Positions 36,272-45,403 are shown, counted from the first letter of the stretch. The stretch is DNA of 64,000 bases from Gilliamella sp. Occ3-1 (GCF_001690655.1 NZ_LZHQ01000004.1:1-64000), one strand, 5' to 3'. Notes: a model not told the origin generated them from the sequence alone. Translations and numbers: made by a program.

Positions 36272-37915
36272 TCATTTAGTTAAACCTAAAATGGTATCAA
36301 ATAGTGTTGTGGCCGCATCAATCACTTTGGCATTTGCTTGGTAATACTGCATATAAACCTGCATAGAGATATACTCTTCTTCAATATTAACCCCTGAAAT
36401 CGATTGATTTTGCTCATAAATTTGTTGAGTTATATTTTTGCTTGATTGAGCAGAAATTTTTGCTGTTTGAGTTTCACTACCAATGTAGTTAGTTAAGCGG
36501 GTATAAGCACTTTTTAATGTTGTTGTACCATTAACAAGTTTTTCATGTTGGATTTCTAATAATTTGGTTACATTGCGGTTATCACCAGCGCCATTTTCTT
36601 CATCGTTAATACCTGTTGCTAGTTTATTTACATCTTTCACTAGCAGTTGTAATGACGAAGCAATATCGGCAACAGGTTTTATGATAAACGAATCTCCATT
36701 AACCGCATTACCACTTATCTCAATGGTCAGTCCATCAAAAAACAATTTACCATCTTTGATTTCAGGAGTAATTAGCTGATGATCAGATAATCTTGTGACA
36801 ATCCAATTATTACCATCAAATTCTATTTTATAATCAGAAGCTTTTACTTCACTCAAAGCATTAAACTCAATTTTGGCTGAAGCATTACCTTGGTTTTTAG
36901 TATTTGTGACACAACTAGGATGATTGTAATCAAACAACTTTTCACCTTGATTACCATTAATATCAATACCCGACATATGCACTTCATTAAAACGTTCTGC
37001 TAAATTTAATGCAATTAAGCCTAGTTGATTGCGGGCTTCGGTTAATGGTCCATCACGAAAGGTTAATAAGCCGTGTAACGTACCTGATGTAATGTTTTGG
37101 CTTGTCAATTCTTGTGTTGCACCTGAAGGGTGAGTATAAATAATAGTATTTAAAGAAGGATCATCTGTTGAAGGTTGTACCGATAATAAGTTAATAGAAG
37201 AGCCTTGAACTAAATTTAAACCATTAGCGAGCGAAAGATTATATTGTCCATTTTGTTCAGTAACGGTAATGTCAATGATTTCGCTTAATTCATTGACTAA
37301 CTGATCGCGTTGGTCAAGTAATGCATTAGGTTCGTTTCCGCCTCCTACCGATTGTAGTTGTGATATTTTTTGATTAAGTTTGGCAATTTGTTGAGTATAG
37401 GTATTAACTTTATCAACATTACTATTTAATTCAGTATTAACGTTGGCAATTTGGTTCTTTAAATTTGTTTCTGTTTTATTAAATTGGCTAGTTAAAGATG
37501 TCAGATCACTAATAACAGTTTGTTTTGTAGATGCATCACTAGCATTTGATGCAAGTTTATTTAAACTGGCAAAAAGATTATTGATTTGAGATGAAATACT
37601 ATTGTCATTCTCTGCTAACAGATTATCTACTTTAGATAATTCATTATAATAAGCTTTGATAGAACCATTTTGTGATTGTGATTGCCGTAGTTGTCCTACA
37701 ACAAAATTATTAAAGGCGCGATTAACAGATGATACACAAACACCGTTACCGACAAACCCAAAACTATGCTGAGTTCCATTTGCTTGGCGTAAAATTTGTT
37801 GTTGACGATTGTAACCAGTTGTATGAGCATTACTAATATTATTACTTATTACATTCAGCATATTTTGTGCTGCATTTAACCCACTAATACCAGTATTCAT
37901 TAATGAATTCGCCAT
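36272..37915 (-). CDS. flgK: Hook-filament junction protein FlgK (HAP1)
   Basis: A 547-residue junction protein (E. coli 547). The N-terminus has NTGISGLNAAQNMLNVISNN followed by ISNAHTTGYNRQQQIL. The coiled-coil region NVNTELNSNVDKVNTYTQQI and the C-terminal block GVNIEEEYISMQVYMQYYQA with NAKVIDAATTLFDTIL are all in place. It is the first cap-side protein after the hook. A strong sigma-28 promoter lies 56 nt upstream. flgL follows. The pair is a class 3 unit on its own. Confidence 0.96.
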   Translation of the reverse strand: MANSLMNTGISGLNAAQNMLNVISNNISNAHTTGYNRQQQILRQANGTQHSFGFVGNGVCVSSVNRAFNNFVVGQLRQSQSQNGSIKAYYNELSKVDNLLAENDNSISSQINNLFASLNKLASNASDASTKQTVISDLTSLTSQFNKTETNLKNQIANVNTELNSNVDKVNTYTQQIAKLNQKISQLQSVGGGNEPNALLDQRDQLVNELSEIIDITVTEQNGQYNLSLANGLNLVQGSSINLLSVQPSTDDPSLNTIIYTHPSGATQELTSQNITSGTLHGLLTFRDGPLTEARNQLGLIALNLAERFNEVHMSGIDINGNQGEKLFDYNHPSCVTNTKNQGNASAKIEFNALSEVKASDYKIEFDGNNWIVTRLSDHQLITPEIKDGKLFFDGLTIEISGNAVNGDSFIIKPVADIASSLQLLVKDVNKLATGINDEENGAGDNRNVTKLLEIQHEKLVNGTTTLKSAYTRLTNYIGSETQTAKISAQSSKNITQQIYEQNQSISGVNIEEEYISMQVYMQYYQANAKVIDAATTLFDTILGLTK

Positions 37916-37970
37916 AAAATCCTCTCAATATAGTTTGAGTTCATAATATCAATTAAAATAAGTCTTTTTT

Positions 37971-37997
37971 ATATCGGGTTAAATTCACAAAACTTTA
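37971..37997 (-). promoter_or_regulatory. Sigma-28 promoter of flgK-flgL
   Basis: On the minus strand TAAAGTTT (perfect -35), 11 nt, CCCGATAT (6 of 8 at the -10, core CCGATA intact). It lies 56 nt before the flgK start. Confidence 0.87.
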
Positions 37998-38057
37998 ATA
38001 ATTGTTATGCGTGTTTTAAAAAAGTTTTCAAATAAATTCATTTTTGAAAAAATGAAT

Positions 38058-38951
38058 TTATTCTGATTTAGTCCGTTGTGATAGTCTTAAAAAATCGGTT
38101 CCGGTCATGTTATTTTCTTCTTCAATATACTGCTGTGCTATTTTATTCAAAATTAAGATACTGATACGGCGATTAGCATCTTTACTGTAATTAGGATTGT
38201 TTAAATTCACTGTATCGGCAAGTGCAATAATTCGAATAATTTTATTTGAGTCTAATCCACCAGCTATAAGCTCCCTTCTTGATGAATTAGCTCTATCTGC
38301 AGATAGTTCCCAATTGCTATATCCTCTATCACCTGTTGTATATTGGCGTTCATCAGTATGGCCTGACAAAGTGATTTTATTTGGTAAGGAATTGATAATT
38401 GGCGCTAATGCATGCAGAATTTCTTGCATATTAGGATCAATGGTTGTACTACCAACATCAAACATGGGTTTATCATCTGAAGCTAAAATTTGAATCCGTA
38501 ACCCCATTTCAGTTAATTCAATAATAAGATTAGGTGCTAATTTCTTTAGACGTTCATCAATTTCAAAAATATCATAAATTTTACGTGCCGCTTCAATCAT
38601 CTGTATTTTTTCAAGTTGCTGTTTTTCAACTTCATTTTGTGATAGGGTAGAATGATAACTCTTTTCTTCACCAAGTTGTTTACTAACATCATCACCACCA
38701 CCAGGAATCGGACTTTCACTATCGCTAATATTTTTACCACCATTGTAGCCAAGAATTAAAGGGGTTCTAAAGTATTCAGCAATACCTTTCAGTTCTTGAG
38801 GGGTAGATGTAGAAATTAACCACATGACTAAAAATAGTGCCATCATTGCAGTCATAAAGTCGGCATAAGCAATTTTCCACGAACCGCCATGATGTCCACC
38901 ACCATGCCCTGATTTTTTCTTTATAATTATTCTTACAGATTTATCTTTCAT
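38058..38951 (-). CDS. motB: Flagellar motor stator protein MotB
   Basis: A 297-residue stator subunit that anchors the motor to peptidoglycan and forms the proton channel with MotA. The single membrane helix follows a His/Gly-rich stretch and has the proton-carrying Asp31 in IAYADFMTAMMALFLVMWL. The plug region follows, and then the OmpA-like domain with LSGHTDERQY, NWELSADRANSSRRELIAGG and DANRRISILIL. The length is near E. coli (308). Its start overlaps the motA stop by 1 nt. It lies next to the flgK promoter region. Confidence 0.96.
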   Translation of the reverse strand: MKDKSVRIIIKKKSGHGGGHHGGSWKIAYADFMTAMMALFLVMWLISTSTPQELKGIAEYFRTPLILGYNGGKNISDSESPIPGGGDDVSKQLGEEKSYHSTLSQNEVEKQQLEKIQMIEAARKIYDIFEIDERLKKLAPNLIIELTEMGLRIQILASDDKPMFDVGSTTIDPNMQEILHALAPIINSLPNKITLSGHTDERQYTTGDRGYSNWELSADRANSSRRELIAGGLDSNKIIRIIALADTVNLNNPNYSKDANRRISILILNKIAQQYIEEENNMTGTDFLRLSQRTKSE

Positions 38952-39838
38952 TATTTTTTATTTTCATTTGGATTAGATTTTTTGTCTTTAACTTCTTGTA
39001 TGTATTTTTCTAATTCAAAGAATGATGGCCTTTCATGAGAAAATAATGTTTTTCGCCCAAATTCAATACAAATTTGTGGCGCATAATCATGCATGCTGGC
39101 AATAAGTATTACTTTAGTACATTCTAGAACTTTCACTGTATCGGCGTTTCTTTGTTTTAATAAAGCAGCTAATGGCGAAACAAAACCGTAAGCAAGCAAA
39201 ATCCCTAAAAAAGTTCCTACCATAGCATGAGCGATAAGCTCACCGAGTTCACTTGCTGGTCTATCAGCTTGAGCAAGTGTATTAATTACGCCCATTACAG
39301 CAGCGACGATCCCAAATGCTGGTAGACCATCACCAATCCCTGAAATGGCATCTACAGGTTTTTCAAGTTCGTGGACAAATGTTTCAATTTCTTCACTCAT
39401 CAGTGTTTCTATTTCAAATACATCCATATTGCCACTAATCATAAGACGTAAGTAATCAGTGATAAAATCACAAATTCTTGGATTAGCTAAAATAAGTGGA
39501 TATTGTTTAAATAATTCACTTTCATGAGGATTATCAATATCTGATTCAATGGATAGTCCTCCATTTTGACGAATCTTCGTCAAAATGGTATACATAAAAT
39601 TAATGAGTGTTAAATATAGATTCTTATTATATTTGGATGTTTTAAACAATTGACTTAAAGACTTAAGTGTGGCTTTTATTGTTTTTTGTTCATTACTAAC
39701 AATAAAAGCGCCTATTGCAGCACCACCAATAATCAGTAATTCGAGTGGCTGAAATAGTACGGCTAAATAACCACCACTGAGTACATAACCAAGTAGCGCC
39801 GAAGCGATCACTACAATATATCCTATAATTATTAGCAT
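38951..39838 (-). CDS. motA: Flagellar motor stator protein MotA
   Basis: A 295-residue stator protein with four membrane helices (E. coli 295). The N-terminus has IGYIVVIASALLGYVLSGGY. The cytoplasmic loop is charged. The third and fourth helices have AISGIGDGLPAFGIVAAVMG with the conserved Pro and AMVGTFLGILLAYGFVSPLA with the second Pro. It follows flhC by 51 bp on the same strand with no sigma-28 box in the gap, so motAB may be read with flhDC. In E. coli the same order flhDC-motAB occurs but motAB has its own class 3 promoter and is followed by cheAW, which is missing here. Confidence 0.96.
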   Translation of the reverse strand: MLIIIGYIVVIASALLGYVLSGGYLAVLFQPLELLIIGGAAIGAFIVSNEQKTIKATLKSLSQLFKTSKYNKNLYLTLINFMYTILTKIRQNGGLSIESDIDNPHESELFKQYPLILANPRICDFITDYLRLMISGNMDVFEIETLMSEEIETFVHELEKPVDAISGIGDGLPAFGIVAAVMGVINTLAQADRPASELGELIAHAMVGTFLGILLAYGFVSPLAALLKQRNADTVKVLECTKVILIASMHDYAPQICIEFGRKTLFSHERPSFFELEKYIQEVKDKKSNPNENKK

Positions 39839-39889
39839 TGACTTTTTTCTTTCTCCATAAAATAACAGCTGAATTTCTTTAATATTTAT

Positions 39890-40498
39890 TTAAGCAGTGA
39901 TCTGTTTGGCAACTGATGAATTTAAATAACTCGGTTTCGATAACACTTTCATGCATTTTTCGTCATTTTCTTTTTGTGTTTTATTATTTTTATCCGCCCT
40001 TGACGGAGGCTGACATAAACTGCAAGTAAAAGTATTTTGTGGATGATAAGCGTGTGTAATAAAACGTCCACGACATGCGTTACAACATGATTGTTGCATT
40101 ATTTTCTTTTCGACAAATTTGACTAATATCCACGCTCTGGTTAATCCTAAAACAGGTTTATCCTTATGTGATGAAAATTGGCATTGCTCTAAATAAAGTT
40201 GATAGGCTTTTAAGATAGTTTGAATGCCTGATTTTAGACCATTTTTAACTAAATAATAGTATGCGTTATAAAAAATACTCGCATGGATATTAGGTTCCCA
40301 TGTCATAAACCACGAGGTTGAAAACGGTAATAAACCTTTAGGTGGAGGACAACCTTGAATCTCTTTATAAAGCTTTATAAGTTTATTTCGACTTAAGTTG
40401 GTTTCACTTTCCAGCATTTGGATTCTCCCTCCTAAGGAAATCAATTTGATAGCGAGTTGAGTTTCCTCATATTTTTGAATAATACTTGTACTTGTCAT
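39890..40498 (-). CDS. flhC: Flagellar master regulator subunit FlhC
   Basis: A 202-residue zinc-binding half of the FlhD4C2 activator of class 2 flagellar promoters (E. coli 192). Four zinc ligands are visible: Cys139 and Cys142 in [17 protein letters not shown], and Cys159 and Cys162 in [12 protein letters not shown]. The N-terminal helices include [20 protein letters not shown]. It follows flhD by 13 bp. The C-terminal tail after residue 170 is lysine-rich and longer than in E. coli. Confidence 0.96.
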   Translation of the reverse strand: MTSTSIIQKYEETQLAIKLISLGGRIQMLESETNLSRNKLIKLYKEIQGCPPPKGLLPFSTSWFMTWEPNIHASIFYNAYYYLVKNGLKSGIQTILKAYQLYLEQCQFSSHKDKPVLGLTRAWILVKFVEKKIMQQSCCNACRGRFITHAYHPQNTFTCSLCQPPSRADKNNKTQKENDEKCMKVLSKPSYLNSSVAKQITA

Positions 40499-40511
40499 CT
40501 TAGTTCCTTAG

Positions 40512-40853
40512 CTACTTATTGATTGAATCTAATAGCAAACTTGATAAAAGAATTCCTGTATGCATCTGTTTAATATCTCTAACGCGAGATTCTTCAGTAA
40601 GTTTTTTCATCATTTCAGCATTTTCAAATCGTAACTGAAAAGATAATTGATTTGTTTCTGATAGAATCAACATTTGAGAGGTGTTTAAACGGCTAAGTAT
40701 ATCTGCCGTTTCTTCATCAATACCTAATCGATACATTGCCATGACTTTGTCTTTCTCAATCATTTTCTGGCTTAATAGTAGTGTTGATAGGTTCAAATGA
40801 TGTATACATTTTAGAATATCGTCATCTAATAAATTTCCCAATTTAGTCACCAA
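40512..40853 (-). CDS. flhD: Flagellar master regulator subunit FlhD
   Basis: A 113-residue all-helical partner of FlhC (E. coli 116-119). The typical stretches are LLDDDILKCIHHLNLSTLLL, SQKMIEKDKVMAMYRLGIDE and ETADILSRLNTSQMLILSET. The 169-bp gap upstream is extremely AT-rich. I found no CRP site in it, unlike the E. coli flhD promoter. It starts flhD-flhC-motA-motB, all on the minus strand. Confidence 0.95.
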   Translation of the reverse strand: MVTKLGNLLDDDILKCIHHLNLSTLLLSQKMIEKDKVMAMYRLGIDEETADILSRLNTSQMLILSETNQLSFQLRFENAEMMKKLTEESRVRDIKQMHTGILLSSLLLDSINK

Positions 40854-41022
40854 TCTATATCTATTTTTATCCGCATAAAAAAACGAATAATTAGTAAAAT
40901 TAAATTTATTTCATTTTTTTATGACTAAAATTACATTTTTAAACGCAAAAGGTCAATAAAAAAATAATTTCAATTATTTTTTCGTTTAATTACAATTTAT
41001 TTTAATTATTTTTTTATCTTTT

Positions 41023-41739
41023 CTAAAAATTAACTTTACTTTGTATTCTTTTGATAGCTTGGCTATGTAATTGGCTTACTCTTGATTCGCTGATATTCAT
41101 TACTTTACCAATCTCTTTTAAATTGAGATCCTCTTGGTAATAAAGTGATAAAACAAATTTTTCTTTTTCTGGTAGTTTTTCAATTTGTTGAATAATTGTA
41201 TTACGAGTTTCCTCATCTATTATTGCTAAAAAAGGATTATTATCTTCATCATTTTTAATAATGGTATCAATGCTGTCACCCAGTTTTTTATGGATTTCAT
41301 CATATGAACATATTTGGCTATTATTTGAATCTAATAAAATTTTTCGGTATTCACTAATAGGCAATTTTAAATATTTGGCAATTTGATAATCGCTAGGAGT
41401 TTTACCTAACTTCTGTTCTAATTCATTAATTGCTGTTGTAACATCTCTAATTTTTTTACGGGTTTGTCTTGGCAACCAATCACGACTACGTAGTTCATCA
41501 AGCATTGCACCTTTAATTCTCGGTATGGCAAATGTAGCAAAAGTACTTCCTTGAGATGTATCATAACGTTTTATTGTGTCTAATAAACCGATATAGCCAA
41601 CTTGTAACAAATCATCTAGTTCGACTGTTGCAGGTAAACGAACTGCTAATTTTAAAGCTTCATTACGCACCAAATGAATATATTGTTGCCAATCGATTTT
41701 GTGTATTACACCGCGTGAGTTATATAAGCTATCATCCAT
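41023..41739 (-). CDS. fliA: Flagellar sigma factor sigma-28 FliA
   Basis: A 238-residue alternative sigma factor (E. coli 239). Region 2 has LPATVELDDLLQVGYIGLLD and STFATFAIPRIKGAMLDELR followed by SRDWLPR. Region 3 has LEQKLGKTPSDYQIAKYL. Region 4 is the helix-turn-helix YYQEDLNLKEIGKVMNISES followed by RVSQLHSQAIKRI. I start at ATG 41739 (MDDSLYNSRGV), which matches the E. coli start; the frame extends 18 codons further upstream without support. At least four promoters of its class lie in this window. It lies between flhD and fliC; fliZ is not present after it. Confidence 0.96.
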   Translation of the reverse strand: MDDSLYNSRGVIHKIDWQQYIHLVRNEALKLAVRLPATVELDDLLQVGYIGLLDTIKRYDTSQGSTFATFAIPRIKGAMLDELRSRDWLPRQTRKKIRDVTTAINELEQKLGKTPSDYQIAKYLKLPISEYRKILLDSNNSQICSYDEIHKKLGDSIDTIIKNDEDNNPFLAIIDEETRNTIIQQIEKLPEKEKFVLSLYYQEDLNLKEIGKVMNISESRVSQLHSQAIKRIQSKVNF

Positions 41740-41840
41740 TTTTGAACCAATGTTAAAAAAAATGTCTAACATTATTATGACGATGGTTAGCAAATTTAAT
41801 GGGTTGAATAAAGGGCTAAAAAATAGCTAATTATCATTAT

Positions 41841-41876
41841 TAGTCATAACAGCATTATAAAATGCTGTTATGACTA
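41841..41876 (-). terminator. 16-bp hairpin after fliC
   Basis: A perfect 16-bp stem (tagtcataacagcatt paired with aatgctgttatgacta) around the loop ataa. It lies 38 nt after the fliC stop on the minus strand and before fliA. The following T tract is weak, so it may also protect the abundant flagellin mRNA. Confidence 0.75.
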
Positions 41877-41914
41877 TATGACAAAGTTAGGATAATCAGA
41901 AATGAGATTCAGAA

Positions 41915-42727
41915 TTATTGTAATAAAGAAAGTACAGATTGAGGTACTTGGTTAGCTTGTGCTAATACTGAAGTACCTGCTTGTTGTAAAATTTGACCTC
42001 GAGTCATGTTTGATACTTCTGTTGCATAATCAGCATCTTCAATACGGCTACGTGCAGAACTTAAATTATTGACAGTATTATTGATATTAGTTACAGTTGA
42101 TTCGAAACGGTTTTGTACCGCACCTAGTTGCCCTCTTAATGCATCAATTTTTGATAATGCAGAATCAATTGTTTTTAATGGATCTTCTGTTGGTGAATCA
42201 GATACGTTAAATCCATTTAAACCAAGTTCAGTGCTATCAATTTTTTTCAAATTGATTTCAATAGTTTCGCCGTCATTTGCACCTACTTGAATTTTAAGTG
42301 TTTTATCTTCAGATAATACTTTAGAACCATTGAAATCAGTTTGGTTAGAAACACGATCAATCTCATCTAGACGTTGAGCAATTTCATTTTGAATTGATAC
42401 TAAATCACTTTCAGAGTTGGTACCATTTGCCGCTTGAACAGTTAATTCACGAATACGTTGTACGTTGTTGTTGATTTCGTTTAATGCACCTTCAGTAGTT
42501 TGTGCAAGTGAAATCCCATCATTTGCATTACGAGCAGCTTGTGTTAATCCTTTGATGTTTGATGAAAAACGGTTAGCAATTGCTTGACCTGCTGCATCAT
42601 CTTTTGCGCTATTAATACGCATACCTGATGAAAGGCGCTCAATAGAAGTACTAAGAACGCTTTGAGAATTGTTAAGGTTATTTTTTGCCATTAAAGACAT
42701 TGTATTTGTATTAATTACTTGTGCCAT
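41915..42727 (-). CDS. fliC: Flagellin FliC, short form
   Basis: A 270-residue filament subunit. The D0/D1 domains are complete: the N-terminus MAQVINTNTMSLMAKNNLNN, IERLSSGMRINSAKDDAAGQ, and LTVQAANGTNSESDLVSIQN; the C-terminus SRIEDADYATEVSNMTRGQI and ending NQVPQSVLSLLQ. The variable D2/D3 part is reduced to a few dozen residues, against 350-500 residues for most enterobacterial flagellins. The ATG at 42727 is chosen by homology; ggaga precedes it. A sigma-28 promoter lies 76 nt upstream. Only one flagellin gene is seen. Confidence 0.97.
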   Translation of the reverse strand: MAQVINTNTMSLMAKNNLNNSQSVLSTSIERLSSGMRINSAKDDAAGQAIANRFSSNIKGLTQAARNANDGISLAQTTEGALNEINNNVQRIRELTVQAANGTNSESDLVSIQNEIAQRLDEIDRVSNQTDFNGSKVLSEDKTLKIQVGANDGETIEINLKKIDSTELGLNGFNVSDSPTEDPLKTIDSALSKIDALRGQLGAVQNRFESTVTNINNTVNNLSSARSRIEDADYATEVSNMTRGQILQQAGTSVLAQANQVPQSVLSLLQ

Positions 42728-42803
42728 TTTTATCTCCAATAATATAAATATTAAAATCAACAAGATATTTAAATTTAATTCAATATTCTTGCTGACAAAT
42801 AAC

Positions 42804-42830
42804 TTATCGGTAACAAAACAGGGAACTTTA
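42804..42830 (-). promoter_or_regulatory. Sigma-28 promoter of fliC
   Basis: On the minus strand TAAAGTTC, 11 nt, ACCGATAA: one mismatch in each half from the FliA consensus and exact spacing. It ends 77 nt before the fliC ATG, leaving a 5' leader of about 70 nt. Confidence 0.9.
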
Positions 42831-42992
42831 ATATTTTTGATGATTATTTTTTTATAGTAGCAGTTTAGTTGCAAATTAAAATAATATTATTAAATAAATC
42901 AAAGTGTTATTTTTTTAGAAAATTTCCCAATGATTTTTTATTCAAAAAAATAGATTGTTATCAATTTATTAAATAAATATTTAAAAGAAGAC

Positions 42993-43019
42993 TAAATTTT
43001 TTTAATTGTCAGCCGATAT
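42993..43019 (+). promoter_or_regulatory. Sigma-28 promoter of fliD-fliS-fliT
   Basis: TAAATTTT, 11 nt, GCCGATAT: one mismatch in each half from the FliA consensus and exact spacing. It lies 37 nt before the fliD start. The fliC/fliD divergent gap (329 bp) thus carries back-to-back class 3 promoters; the rest is AT-rich with no gene. Confidence 0.9.
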
Positions 43020-43056
43020 AAACAATATTGAATAATTGTTATAGGTAGATTAAATC

Positions 43057-44490
43057 ATGGCAATGAGCGCATTAGGCATTGGTTCTGGAATCGATCTTAA
43101 TGGTATTTTAGATCAACTAGAAGTGGCTGAAAAAACACGTTTAACACCAATTACAACTCAGCAAAAAGCAATTAATGCGAAAATTAGTGGTTTTGGTAAA
43201 TTAAAAAGTGCATTAACAACATTTAATACTGCAACGGAAAAACTTCAAAAAAAAGAGCTTTTTCAAAGCCGAATAGCAACAGGAAATGACAATTATTTTT
43301 CGGTAAAAGCAAATAGCAAAGCAGCATTAGGTAATTATACAGTGACAGTTGATCAATTAGCGACATCTCATGGTATTGCTACATCGACGATCAATGATAA
43401 AAATGCTAAGTTAGGTAATGATAACCCAACGCGAACTATTACTATTGAACAAGCGAATGGTCAAAAACTTGATGTAACCTTATCTCAGGATGAGACATCT
43501 TTGCAATCAATAGCAAATGCCATTAATAATGCCAAAGTTACTAATGAAGATGGAACAACCTGCCCTTCAACAATGAATGCTGCCATTATTTGTTCTGGAG
43601 CAGATGGTTATCAATTAGTCATCACATCTAAAGAAACAGGTGAACAGCAAAGCATTACGTCTATTTCATCAGATGACGAAATGTTAAATAATGTTATTGG
43701 ATTTGATATTAATCAACCCAGCAATAGTTATATGACTGAAGTTGCAAAAGCGCAAGATGCTAAATTTTCGTTTAATGGTATTGCCATAACCAGTAATTCT
43801 AATACTGTTAAAGATGTAGTTCAAGGTGTGGATATTACATTAAAACAGACCACAACAATTAGTCAGAACCTTGCTATAACAGCGGATAATGAAAAAGTGG
43901 AAGAAGCCATTAAAGAATGGGTCGAGGCATTTAATCAATTACAAACAACAATATCAACGTTAACAAAATTCACCACAGAAGAGACAAATTCAAAAGAACT
44001 AAATAGCAATAATGGTCCGCTTATTGGGGATTCAACATTACGTAATATTGATCAAAGTATTCGCTCAATATTTGCCAAAGGGCAAGACGGAGAATTTTCT
44101 GTTTTAGCTCAAATCGGCATTAACATGGACAAAAATGGCATGTTAACGATTAAAGAAAGCGAGCTACAAAAAGCGCTCAGTGAAAACAGTGAAGCGGTGG
44201 CAATATTATTTACTGGTGATGGCAAAACAACGGGTATTGCTAATGAAATTTTTTCTAAAGTGAGTGGATTTATTGATAGTGATGGCATGATTGATTCAGC
44301 AACCAATGGCTTAAATTCTACATTAAAATCATTAGATAAACGGCATGAACAAGTAAGCAGTTCTATTGAGCAAACTATTGAGCGTTACCGAGTTCAATTT
44401 ACCAAATTGGATATTTTAATCAACTCATTAGATAGTATGAGTAATTATTTAACTACCCAATTTGATATGATGGCAAATTCAAAAAAATAG
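43057..44490 (+). CDS. fliD: Filament cap protein FliD (HAP2)
   Basis: A 477-residue cap protein that sits at the filament tip and folds flagellin in (E. coli 468). The N-terminus ALGIGSGIDLNGILDQLEVA followed by EKTRLTPITTQQKAINAKIS and the C-terminal coiled coil SLDKRHEQVSSSIEQTIERY with RVQFTKLDILINSLDSMSNY are diagnostic. The middle is variable, as usual. It starts fliD-fliS-fliT, is divergent from fliC, and has its own sigma-28 promoter. Confidence 0.96.
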   Translation: MAMSALGIGSGIDLNGILDQLEVAEKTRLTPITTQQKAINAKISGFGKLKSALTTFNTATEKLQKKELFQSRIATGNDNYFSVKANSKAALGNYTVTVDQLATSHGIATSTINDKNAKLGNDNPTRTITIEQANGQKLDVTLSQDETSLQSIANAINNAKVTNEDGTTCPSTMNAAIICSGADGYQLVITSKETGEQQSITSISSDDEMLNNVIGFDINQPSNSYMTEVAKAQDAKFSFNGIAITSNSNTVKDVVQGVDITLKQTTTISQNLAITADNEKVEEAIKEWVEAFNQLQTTISTLTKFTTEETNSKELNSNNGPLIGDSTLRNIDQSIRSIFAKGQDGEFSVLAQIGINMDKNGMLTIKESELQKALSENSEAVAILFTGDGKTTGIANEIFSKVSGFIDSDGMIDSATNGLNSTLKSLDKRHEQVSSSIEQTIERYRVQFTKLDILINSLDSMSNYLTTQFDMMANSKK

Positions 44491-44499
44491 AGAATAGTA

Positions 44500-44880
44500 A
44501 TGTATAAAATGGGCTCTCATGCTTACGAGCAAGTGAATTTAGAAACACGTATTAGTCAAGCGTCGCCCCATCAATTGATTGTCTTATTATTTGATGGTGC
44601 ACTTAACGCAATTAAATTGGCTAGCTTGTATATTCAAAAAGGCAATATTGTCGGTAAAGGTAACGCAATTTCTAAAGCGATTAATATTGTTGATAATGGT
44701 CTTAAAAGCTGTCTAGATTTAGAAAAAGGCGGTGAAATTGCCGAAAATTTAGATCGTTTATATCACTATATTAGCCAACAATTGTTATTAGCTAATTTAC
44801 ATAATGATCAAGAAAAACTGCAAACTTGTTACGATTTACTTAACAATATTGCTGAGTCGTGGCGTGAGATTGCTAAGTAA
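44500..44880 (+). CDS. fliS: Flagellin export chaperone FliS
   Basis: A 126-residue helical-bundle chaperone that binds the C-terminus of FliC in the cytosol (E. coli 136). The family motif YEQVNLETRISQASPHQLIV followed by LLFDGALNAIKLA is near the N-terminus; KAINIVDNGLKSCLDLEKGG lies in the middle. It follows fliD by 9 bp and precedes fliT by 12 bp. Confidence 0.95.
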   Translation: MYKMGSHAYEQVNLETRISQASPHQLIVLLFDGALNAIKLASLYIQKGNIVGKGNAISKAINIVDNGLKSCLDLEKGGEIAENLDRLYHYISQQLLLANLHNDQEKLQTCYDLLNNIAESWREIAK

Positions 44881-44892
44881 AAAAGGATGGTT

Positions 44893-45240
44893 ATGCAAGG
44901 AAATAACTTATTAGAGCAATATGAACAAGTTAGCTATATTGTTGAACAAATGTTGATTAGTGCACTGGATGAAAACTGGGATTTATTGTTGAGTTGGCAA
45001 ACGAAATATCTTCAATTATCAGAAAATATTATGTTAGTCGATGATTTTGCTGCCATTGAAAATATGCCTTTACAACACCAAGGCATTGTTCGCATGTATA
45101 TTAAGAATATACTTAGTTATCAACAACAACTAACTCAATTGATAATTGCTCGTCATACTCAGCTTAGAGGTTTAATAGGTAAACATATTGATTATCATAA
45201 CAAAGTAGGAAACTACCAAAAAATTGCGAGTTTAGTATAA
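44893..45240 (+). CDS. fliT: FliT-like flagellar chaperone
   Basis: A 115-residue helical protein with no strong motif of its own. Its place directly after fliS, its length (E. coli FliT 121) and a helical make-up (NNLLEQYEQVSYIVEQMLIS, WDLLLSWQTKYLQLSENIML) support FliT, which chaperones FliD and restrains FlhDC. The start at 44893 follows aaaagg by 6 nt; the ATG at 44887 lies inside the ribosome site region and is less likely. It ends the fliDST unit. Confidence 0.8.
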   Translation: MQGNNLLEQYEQVSYIVEQMLISALDENWDLLLSWQTKYLQLSENIMLVDDFAAIENMPLQHQGIVRMYIKNILSYQQQLTQLIIARHTQLRGLIGKHIDYHNKVGNYQKIASLV

Positions 45241-45260
45241 ATTTTAGAAGCGTTTGGTTC

Positions 45261-45284
45261 GGCCTTATTTTTCATAATAAGGCC
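45261..45284 (+). terminator. Hairpin after fliT
   Basis: A perfect 9-bp stem ggccttatt/aataaggcc with loop tttcat, 21 nt after the fliT stop. It is followed by ataaaaatct without a strong T run, so it may be a weak or two-way terminator between fliT and the convergent fliE. Confidence 0.55.
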
Positions 45285-45403
45285 ATAAAAATCTATTACT
45301 GTGTTGATTAAATATATTATTTTATGCCAGAATAAATAATCATACATAAAACAACCACACAAAAAATATCTCTTTTTATTTATTATCTAATAGAGGCTAT
45401 GAA

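Noticed and set aside
41740..41793. 18-codon N-terminal extension of FliA
   Set aside because: Hydrophobic, unlike any FliA, and the E. coli start aligns at 41739.
42728..42874. 49-codon N-terminal extension of flagellin
   Set aside because: It would translate through the sigma-28 promoter; flagellin start MAQVINTN is clear.
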